The translations under genes and the position numbers were made by a program. Under the pieces are notes generated by a model. The model had not been told where the DNA came from. It saw nothing but the letters and a program-made list of their open reading frames with translations, and did not search any database. DNA of 64,000 nucleotides from the NCBI GenBank assembly GCA_029216955.1, contig JANAVB010009598.1, positions 26,226,413 through 26,290,412 of the forward strand, given 5' to 3'. This DNA comes from Iris pallida (Eukaryota; Streptophyta; Magnoliopsida; Asparagales; Iridaceae). Positions within the stretch are counted from its first letter, which is position 1; every line of letters begins with the position of its first letter. Of the stretch, positions 56,788 to 64,000 are shown piece after piece.

Positions 56788-58935
56788 AAGACGCGATATT
56801 ATATTATCGGTCAAACAATTCACGTCATTTCCAGAGTGAATCCCATCAGGATTATGATGAAGAAACCTGGTATTCTCAACTCCAGACTAGCTAATTGGGG
56901 AATTTTGTTAGCTCAATACGACATGCATTATATTCCTCAAAAGTCAGTTAAAGGACAGGCTCTTGCTGATTTCCTGGCAGCTCATGCAGTTCCAGAAGAT
57001 TCTAAATTATATGATGAGATTCCAGATGAAGTTCTGGATTCAAATCTGGTTTCTGAAGAAATTTCTATCTGGCGTCTATTCTTTGATGGAGCATCTAGAA
57101 TAGGTCCTAACGGCGATATTGTCACCGGAGTTGGAATTGTTCTTGTATCCCCAGAAGGATTAAATATTCAGAGGGCTTATTCTCTGGATCAATCATGTTC
57201 AAACAATGTAGCCGAATGCAATGCATTGCTCATCGGTCTTCAACTCGCTAAACATCTGGATATTCAATATTTAGAAGTTTATGGAGACTCCAAGCTTATT
57301 GTCAATCAGATCAGAGGAACATATGAAGTCCGTCATCAGGATTTGATACCTTATCATCGAGCAGCACTCTCTATGGCCTCCTCCTTTGAAGGTTTCTTTA
57401 TTGAACATGTTCGACGAGCCTATAATACAGAAGCTGATGCTTTGGCTAATCTTGCTGCTGTATTAGCCATACCAATCAGACGTCAGCAAGTGATAGTGGT
57501 TTATAACCGAGAACTATTCTACGTTGAGAATAATTTGGCTTTGGCTTTTCCCTATAATCCAGACGAAGATTCTCTCAACCTTGATGCTGGATTAAAGTTT
57601 GACAAAGTGTCCTCATCTTCTTCCGATTCTACTATGGAATATGTCTTTTCTAACAAAACAGAAGCCATAACTGAAGATTGGAGACGTCCGTTTTTAGACT
57701 TTGTATTATATGACATACTTCCCGATAATCCGAGCGAGACAGCGTCTATCCGGCGTCGATCTCTCAGATTCTATTATAATCATGCTACGAAGACATTATA
57801 TCGTCGGGCCTATGACGGTCTTCTCCTCCGATGCATTGCTGGTGAAGAGGCACAACAGATTGTCCGTGAAGCACATGATGGTGTTTGCGGAGCCCATCAA
57901 CCAGGTCCTAAGCTTCAAGATCGTATCCGACGTATGGGTTATTATTGGCCCACGATGGTGGCTGACGCTATTCAATATGCTCGAAAATGTAAAGCCTGCC
58001 AAATTTATACAGACTTTATCCATCAACCATCAGAGTTCTTACACCCAACAGCAGCATCATGGCCCTTTGAGGCTTGGGGCATGGACGTCATTGGTCCTAT
58101 TAACCCACCATCATCAAAAGGACATCGATTTATTCTAGCAATAACCGATTACTTTTCCAAATGGGCTGAAGCAATCCCGTTATCTGAAGTCAAAACTTCT
58201 AATGTTATCAACTTCATCATACATCATGTCATCTATCGATTTGGTATTCTTCGGCGTATTATTCATGATAACGGACCGCAGTTCGTCAGTCAGAAATTTA
58301 CTCGATTCTGCGACGATCATCGGATCAAAAATTTAGCTTCTACAGCATATAATCTAGCAGCTAATGGATTGGCAGAAGCTTTCAATAAAACGATTATCAA
58401 ACTCTTGAAAAAGTTCGTTTCTTCCAACAAACGCAACTGGAGCGAGAAGCTTGGTGAATGTTTATGGGCCTACTGCACCACAGCTCGTAATGCGATCGGA
58501 TGTACGCCTTTCTCTTTGGTATATGGGTGTGAAGCTGTTCTTTCCCTCGAGATCCAAATTCCTTATCTGAGAATCGTAATCTCCAAGGAACTTACAACAG
58601 AAAATAATAATCGTCTTCGACTTCAAGAACTGGAAGCCCTAGATGAAAAGCGATTGTTTGCTCAACAAAACATCGAGCTGTATCAGGCTCGAATTTCAAA
58701 AGCTTTTAATCAGAAAGTCAAAGTCAGAGCATATCAGAAAGGAGAACAGGTCCTTACTATCAGATGTCCGATGACTATGACACATATGAGCAAAGGCAAA
58801 TTTGACGCGAAATGGGAAGGCCCATTCGTAGTAAACAAAGTCTTCTCTAATGGAGCATATCAGCTTGCTTCTATGGATGGGAAAGTCACGATGATGCCTA
58901 TCAATGGCAAATTCCTAAAGAAATATTATGTATAA
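56788..58935 (+). CDS. pol: Element B archaeal-type RNase H and integrase
   Basis: Same frame as the upstream part, open to TAA at 58933. The RNase H connection ends in VKGQALADFLAAHAVP; the second, archaeal-type RNase H follows (LFFDGASRIGPNG, NVAECNALLIGLQLA, VYGDSKLIVNQI, AYNTEADALANLAAV). Integrase has HHCC (about 57870-58005), catalytic D in GMDVIGP (58084), D in IIHDNGPQF (58267) and E in NGLAEAFNK (58375), and the C-terminal FDAKWEGPFVVNKV and FLKKYYV. No chromodomain. All catalytic residues are intact, so this part looks functional at sequence level, but it depends on reading past upstream stops. Confidence 0.9.
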   Translation, partial: KTRYYIIGQTIHVISRVNPIRIMMKKPGILNSRLANWGILLAQYDMHYIPQKSVKGQALADFLAAHAVPEDSKLYDEIPDEVLDSNLVSEEISIWRLFFDGASRIGPNGDIVTGVGIVLVSPEGLNIQRAYSLDQSCSNNVAECNALLIGLQLAKHLDIQYLEVYGDSKLIVNQIRGTYEVRHQDLIPYHRAALSMASSFEGFFIEHVRRAYNTEADALANLAAVLAIPIRRQQVIVVYNRELFYVENNLALAFPYNPDEDSLNLDAGLKFDKVSSSSSDSTMEYVFSNKTEAITEDWRRPFLDFVLYDILPDNPSETASIRRRSLRFYYNHATKTLYRRAYDGLLLRCIAGEEAQQIVREAHDGVCGAHQPGPKLQDRIRRMGYYWPTMVADAIQYARKCKACQIYTDFIHQPSEFLHPTAASWPFEAWGMDVIGPINPPSSKGHRFILAITDYFSKWAEAIPLSEVKTSNVINFIIHHVIYRFGILRRIIHDNGPQFVSQKFTRFCDDHRIKNLASTAYNLAANGLAEAFNKTIIKLLKKFVSSNKRNWSEKLGECLWAYCTTARNAIGCTPFSLVYGCEAVLSLEIQIPYLRIVISKELTTENNNRLRLQELEALDEKRLFAQQNIELYQARISKAFNQKVKVRAYQKGEQVLTIRCPMTMTHMSKGKFDAKWEGPFVVNKVFSNGAYQLASMDGKVTMMPINGKFLKKYYV

Positions 58936-59514
58936 ATTTCATCAATATATATAATATTTTCATTATTCCCCAGCAAATAAAAAATCAGTGTTAATTCTTC
59001 CTTACAGAAGTTGTCTCGATATCGTTATCACCAGTGGAAACTGATATTCTGCCATGTATCATCTTCCCAGAGAATTTGATATTCTGTCTTATTAGATCCC
59101 CAGTGGATTTAATAAAAATCTCGTATAGAAAATCACGTCCATATTACCTCTGAATTTTCTATCTCATTATCATGTTTTCTATGAAAATGATATCTAGTCT
59201 TTTAATTTCCGAGTTCAAAGATCATGGAAAATAGAGTCCGAAGATATCTTTATATCTGAATTCTGTTTTCTCTAATCAGTATTAAACTAAAATTATCTTT
59301 GGTTTAATATCATCCGATAGAATTACAAAGTTTATTTGTATATTCTATTCTATTGAAATATGTCATGTATTATTTACCTCTGAACATGTTTTCTACAAAA
59401 ATATCATCCACAGAATTGAAATCAAGCCAAGATATTCATTTCTTTAATCAAAGTCAAAATATTGATTACAATTGGATTTCAAAAAAAATTCAGCACATGA
59501 AAAATGTAAAAGAA
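58936..59514. repeat. Convergent spacer of element B with the shared 23-bp motif
   Basis: 579 bp between pol and the antisense gene, AT-rich. CACGTCCATATTACCTCTGA at 59134 matches the five-copy motif of element A. A weaker copy, CATGTATTATTTACCTCTGA, starts at 59364. Two CCCAGTGGA(A/T) words lie near 59030 and 59100. Nothing else is recognised. Confidence 0.6.
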
Positions 59515-62500
59515 CTATTTAGGAGGAGTAATTATCTCCTGAATACGAACAATTACGTTATTCATCTTCGCTTCATGAGCTTTATGGATCCGCTCTGCTG
59601 CTTCAACTCCGACCATTCGTTGATCATAATCTACAATAATAGAACTACGACGATTGGTCTCTTCAATCTGATTAATCTGCATCAGTTCCCGCTCTTGCCG
59701 TAAAAGTTGGCAGCGTTCGGCTTCAGATATACGAGCGGTGGTAATCTTTGATTGCTCCTTTTCCACGGAGGCAATTCGCTCTTGAAGACGAGCTAATTCC
59801 TTTTTTAACTTATTAAGCTCACCGGCTTTTGATGCTTCATCCTTCTCCAAACACTCTATCTTCTGACGAGTAGTTATTATTTCTTCATCTTTCGCCATTA
59901 ACTGTTCAGAAGACAGAGCGAGGAATTCTTTCAAAGCAATATGCTGAGCTTGAGCTTCACTTTCTAATTAAGCAATCTCAGCTGCAGTCAAAGATTTGAT
60001 ATCTTCCTTTTTGATCTCCCAGGACTTATGGATCGTTACTTCTAAGTCATCCAGGAGATGCTCAAAGAAGATACACTGGGTCTCATAACCAGCCTGTCTC
60101 AAAGCTAAAAGCGGGAAATTAATCGCCGCTCGAAGATCCGAGAAAGACATAGTTTCATCCTTCATAAGCCGTCTGGAGAATGTATCCAGATATAAATAAA
60201 TAATATCTGAATACATTCCCATGATCTTTGCTATCCCTGTTTCAAAACCGGGAGTCGCTGCAACAGTAAAGAAAGGAGCAGGAGGAGCCTCTATCCTGGG
60301 AGTTGAAGTAAGTGCTTTCGGGGAACTAGGCAAATGTGAACTCCCCTCACCCATATCAGTCTGGACAAGTGGGGCTTGAGTCGAACTCATTGCCGGTACA
60401 GTTCCTACAACTGTTGAAATCAAAGAAGCATGATCAAAATTAAAAGACAATAAAGCAAGGAAAAGACAAAACTTTGCTGAATAAAATATTACCTGGAGCT
60501 GGTTCGTATTCAGTTTCCATTGGATCATTCAGCCCAGCTCGTAGTCTGTTCAGAGTGCTTTCTGACACGGGATTTATTTCACTGATGCCCGCCCCAGAAG
60601 TACTCGGAACTGGAACTTCTATTTCTAGATGCCTCTCCGGCTCTGGAGTCAATCCTGAATGTTGACCAATTGTCTTCAGTACATCAATTGGAGTCTTAGA
60701 TGGTGATTCATTGTCTATCTCCATGTCCTCTTCTTCAAAAGAATGAGACGAAGGTTCATAGTCAACCTGTTCGTCGTCACTCTTATTACTCTCCGAAATT
60801 TTAGCAATTGGCTTGAGAGTAGTGGCTTCCTTCACTGATTCTCCCGAAATCAGTAAGTCATTAGCTGTTTTAGTCTGATTCTCGGCCTCTACCACAGGTT
60901 GACTAATTACCTGCGTATCATCGGCCGTTGGCGGAATCGATTCTATATCAGAAGGCATGGATGATCCAACAGGTTCAGGTACATCTTCTTCAATAGGTTC
61001 CGTCTTTATAGAAAAAGCAAAGGCAGCTTGCTTTTCTAAAGCCAATTGCTCGGCACGATTGGTGGGACTCTCTGCATCGAGACAAATTACGGATTTAGTT
61101 TTTGAAACTATCACTTTCCTTCCTATTCTTTTTGTGAATGGAACAGTAGGATAATCGTCTTTTGAGTCACTACCTGCTTTATCAGCATCTCTGACTCGAT
61201 TGGAAGCAGGAGAAGTCCCCGAAATAGTAATTCCTCCACGATTTCGAGCCTCTGCCCGAGTAACTCTTTTTTGAGCAGGCCCAGCAGCACCTTTGCCCCA
61301 CTTCCTCTTCGGTGTATTGTCGGCAGATACACTTTCTTCAGCGCTCCCAATGGGTACATGTAATGGTTGATGAAGTTCATCAGAGAAGAAAGTTTCTAAA
61401 ACTTCATCATCAACTTCATCAGTAGCCAGAGGATCTTCTTGGTCATGACAATCTCTTGGCAGGGCTGATTTGGTTGATTTCTTTTCAACATGAATGAAGC
61501 TTCTACCTAAGATGCTAAATTTTTCATCAAAGGTATTAGCTGATACACAAAATTTGGCATAAGACGCCAATATTCTAGCTCCTCTCAGATAAGTAACCGG
61601 ATCTGGCATGGAAAAGATAGCCCATGTACCTTTAGCAATGTAATATATCCATGCTCTGGCGCCGTCGATTAAACCACCTTGATAGCCAAAACATGTCTTT
61701 GCATTTCCCACGTGCAACTGATCATAGCCAAACTGTCGAGCGAACCTACTCGGAAGATATGGCTCCAGATAGGTGATATTGTTACGACGACAGATTAAGT
61801 GAGATGGCCTGATCCTCTTTAGCCATTCATGTTGAATATCATCCAACTCATTGGCACCAACGCCATCAATCAACTTCCCAGGCATGGTTTCATAACCAAC
61901 AGGTGGAGGAACACAAGTGAAACTCCATAATTCTTCCCTGTTTAATATGGTTCTACAATCCTTCAGAGTGTCATATTTCTACTTTGGCGTCTGACTGTAT
62001 CTTTCCAGAAAGGTGTCATCTGGTCTAGCCATCCCAGCATTCATGAGAGATTCAAAATGGAGAAGTAGCTACCCAAATAAATATGTAAAGGGCATTTCTA
62101 CCCGAGGAAAGGTTGTGAGCCGCTTCCTTGCCAATTCAAACATCCTGTCTGTGTATGCCCTTAAGCCAGCATTCAGACGGCATGTCATTGCTGTCAGCAA
62201 ATCTATCTTGTACCCGAAAGTTAGACGGACTGCTGCAAAGACAACTCCTCTGTGCATCCTGTCTGCTGAACAGGTGCCAGGTACTACAAATTTTCTCAGC
62301 CAAAGAGATATAAATCCGGCCAGATGACCTTCAGCAGATAATTCTCGGCTACCCTGTTTAATATAGGTCTCCAACCTATCACCGGCTTTGTAGGTGCCTT
62401 CGTCTTCTTCAATGACGATGTCGTCATGAGTGGTATCCCGGATTAGTTTGTCAATTTCAGCTTGACTCAGAGTTTTAAATTCACCGACATATTGATCGGT

Positions 62501-63581
62501 CTTCTTTTTCTTCTGAACTTCATCAGTGCGGCCTTGGAATAAATAGGCCATCCACTTAGAAGAATAGCTGTTAGAATCTCCCTCTGTACCTTGACCTTTA
62601 TAAAAAGCTTTACAAATACTGTAATGGCACATTAATTCTTCAAAGACATGAAGAACCAGTGGGTTGGCATCGGAGATTTTATTCATTTCATCAATGAAAG
62701 GGATATACTCCTCATATGGCAAATCTCCTGTTGGCAGCTGAGAAATATATGCCATCTCATGGAGGGCGAATCCCATCTCGCCTCTTGGAGTCATGAAAGT
62801 ACCGGTACGGTAATTATACCTCTCCGCTAATGCCAAGAACAAATCCGGGTTTGGCCTAAAACTATAAGCGGTGCACTTGATGGCATTATATAGACCTATT
62901 GCCTTTAACTGTTCCCTAAAGTTTTTTAGAATCTATCTTACAAGAACAGTCCATCTGGTATTCTCTGGATTTACCAGACCAGTCAGCCTCATAGACTGTT
63001 TTGGGTAAACAGCATTCTCCAGCTGAACAAATTCATTTGCAAAAATTGGGACTCTAACTGGCTTCAGAAGTGCCGAGTCCTCGGGAGGAATGGTAGCTGG
63101 TAGCAGTCCTCGCAAAGCTGAGACATGTGGTTCAGTACCACTACGGAATCTTCCTTGACGGTATCATATCCATCCAGCTTTGCTTGATGGAATGGAGTGA
63201 TATCCCACTTCATTTGTCTTTGATGACTCGCGTGGAATAAGCGAGCTATGTTAATACTTTTTGATAAACCAGTCAGATACATTGGCTGATTTGCATCACC
63301 ATCCCTATAATAAGAGTATGATACTTTATCAAGAGCAGGCTGGGAGTTTATGTCAATAGCATCTCCAAAAAGAAATGCTGGCTTCGAGTGGGTAACACCA
63401 TCCACACTCTGTAAAGGCAGTCCACTCATCAAATTCAACAAGGTGTCATTTTCCTGATTTGTCAAAAGAGCTATCCTTGTAGAAGGTCCATCGAATTGGG
63501 GAAAACGAACATGTGATAGGTCACTACTATAGTTATTTCCTACACATCCTTCAAATTCTGCCTCCTGAGCCAGAATATCTA
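59515..63581 (-). pseudogene. Element B antisense gene: PMD-like protein with coiled coil
   Basis: Minus strand, opposite to pol. The exon 63581-60493 begins after a TTCTTCTTTTGCAG acceptor. It encodes DILAQEAEFEGC, FLFGDAIDINSQPALDKVSY, a PMD-like core TGTFMTPRGEMGFALHEM near 62780, PYEEYIPF, HRGVVFAAVRLTFGYKIDLL, EMPFTYLFG, YLEPYLPSRFARQFGYDQL, GGLIDGARAWIYYIA, then a long Ser/Glu-rich acidic linker with a basic KRKWGKGAAGPAQKR stretch. After a candidate 82-nt intron comes an alpha-helical domain (ALRQAGYETQCIFFEHLLDD) and a coiled coil (KLKKELARLQERIASVEKEQ) to 59515. Breaks: a frame change near 63110, stops near 62932, 62069, 61980 and 59968. Exon 1 lies toward or beyond the right edge. 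PMD assignment is by pattern; host MAIN/MAIL1 PMD proteins act in silencing. Confidence 0.65.
60411..60492 (-). other. Candidate intron in the element B antisense gene
   Basis: Minus-strand donor CCAG|GTAATA and acceptor TTTGATTTCAACAG|TTG, 82 nt, T-rich. Without splicing the frame meets a stop soon after the donor; with splicing it enters the VVGTVPAMSSTQ reading frame. Confidence 0.55.
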
Positions 63582-64000
63582 CTGCAAAAGAAGAATAAAA
63601 CGTTAGAAATCTTCAACATCAAGAGATGACAAAGTTCAACATACGCTCAGTTTATACTAAGCGTACGGCAGACTCAAAGTTCAACATACGCTCAATTTAT
63701 CCTAAGCGTACGGCAGACTCAAAGTTCAACATACGCTCAGTTTATCCTAAGCGTACGGCAGACTCAAAGATTAACACACGCTCACTCTATCCTAAAGCGT
63801 ATGATGGATTCAGAGATCATTTTTTCTATCCTAAGTGTATGATAAATTTTAAAGTTCAGTTTATGTTCAGCTTGAGCATATTAGCATATGGTTGACAAGA
63901 TGATCATCAAAAAATATGCTAACACAGGAGTTAGCGTATCTCAGTGAGACAACTTGACATAGCATATTCTTTTAAGACAGCGTATTTTGACATTTCTATC
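63582..64000 (-). other. Intron (partial) of the element B antisense gene
   Basis: Sequence upstream of the 63581 acceptor on the minus strand: a polypyrimidine tract, then a 45-bp minisatellite and AT-rich DNA with further AGCGTAT words to the window edge. The acceptor is followed by TA in the same phase as in element A. No donor is visible before the edge. Confidence 0.5.
63631..63811 (+). repeat. 45-bp minisatellite in the element B antisense intron
   Basis: Four units of 45 bp begin at 63631, 63676, 63721 and 63766, the last diverged. Each unit has CATACGCTCA and AAGCGTACGG as inverted arms (TACGCT ... AGCGTA), so each holds two family words facing each other. Confidence 0.9.

Larger units (their letters stand above)
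13547..64000 (+). mobile_element. Element D: old Tekay-like gypsy element hosting A, C and B (partial)
   Basis: The 5' LTR begins TGTCACCACCAC at 13547 and, after removal of element A, ends at GTGACA 47071, giving an LTR of about 4.5 kb. A primer-site region closely resembling that of element C follows at 47072, then a decayed gag from 47347. Element B interrupts this gag at 48585, and the rest of D must lie beyond the window. Similar LTR ends and leader to C place it near the Tekay-like chromoviruses. The left boundary is inferred from the TGTCAC/GTGACA terminal repeat. Confidence 0.6.
48585..64000 (+). mobile_element. Element B: Tat-lineage Ty3/gypsy retrotransposon with antisense gene (3' LTR beyond window)
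   Basis: 5' LTR 48585-49843, primer site 49847-49864, one uninterrupted frame 49834-58935 except four nonsense codons, a convergent spacer and an antisense PMD-like gene from 63581 down to 59515. The 3' LTR and target duplication are outside the window. Protein order and primer site are those of element A, but nucleotide identity is low enough that A and B are different families. The left boundary (TGTAGGGTATG) is chosen because A starts TGTAG and because the D gag similarity stops there. Confidence 0.85.

Noticed and set aside
63631..63811. CRISPR-like array (45-bp regular repeats)
   Set aside because: There are no unique spacers between repeats, the context is a plant retrotransposon intron, and the units are contiguous tandem copies.

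Overview
This window is repeat-dense nuclear DNA of a seed plant, probably an angiosperm with a large genome. The evidence is Ty3/gypsy elements of two plant lineages (Tat with a second, archaeal-type RNase H, and Tekay-like chromoviruses with a C-terminal chromodomain), a plant L1-type LINE, CA/TA microsatellites, and decay dominated by C-to-T/G-to-A changes. I see no ordinary host gene. Everything with coding potential belongs to a transposable element or a gene carried by one. LAYOUT. 1-13546 is old debris: a minus-oriented LTR-type repeat (1-2513), a very decayed retrotransposon interior ending in a polypurine-tract/LTR junction (2514-4856), two LTR-like blocks (4857-7729), a CA/TA microsatellite, a 5'-truncated LINE with 10-bp target duplications and a TA-rich tail (7841-12015), a second minus-oriented LTR-type repeat (12026-13011), and a fragment of a Tat element (13012-13546). 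From 13547 to the right edge everything lies inside one nested stack. Element D (Tekay-like) has a 5' LTR at 13547-15931 that resumes at 44914-47071, followed by a decayed gag cut at 48584. Element A (Tat, 15932-44908, target duplication GCACA) sits inside the D LTR. Element C (Tekay-like, 26597-36901, minus strand, target duplication ACAAC) sits inside the integrase of A. Element B (Tat, 48585 to beyond 64000) sits inside the gag of D. So D predates A and B, and A predates C. HOW THE GENES WORK TOGETHER. A and B share one plan: LTR, primer-binding site TGGCGACTCTGCTGGGG, then one very long sense frame encoding ORF1, Gag, protease, a repeat/G-patch-like linker, reverse transcriptase, two RNases H and integrase. 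On the opposite strand, before the 3' LTR, lies a spliced gene for a plant-mobile-domain-like (PMD-like) protein with an acidic linker and a coiled coil. B retains the sense frame with only four nonsense codons. A is more damaged, including loss of two codons in the RT YVDD site. Between the convergent genes is a shared 23-bp motif (five copies in A, about two in B). The first intron of the antisense gene carries about 45-bp tandem repeats in both elements. The same family word (CATGCGC in A, CATACGC in B) recurs in LTR, ORF1 and that intron. The most interesting hypothesis here is that the antisense PMD-like protein and these proliferated words form a self-recognition or anti-silencing system, comparable in logic to VANC proteins of VANDAL elements. 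This is inference; the shared architecture itself is visible in the sequence.
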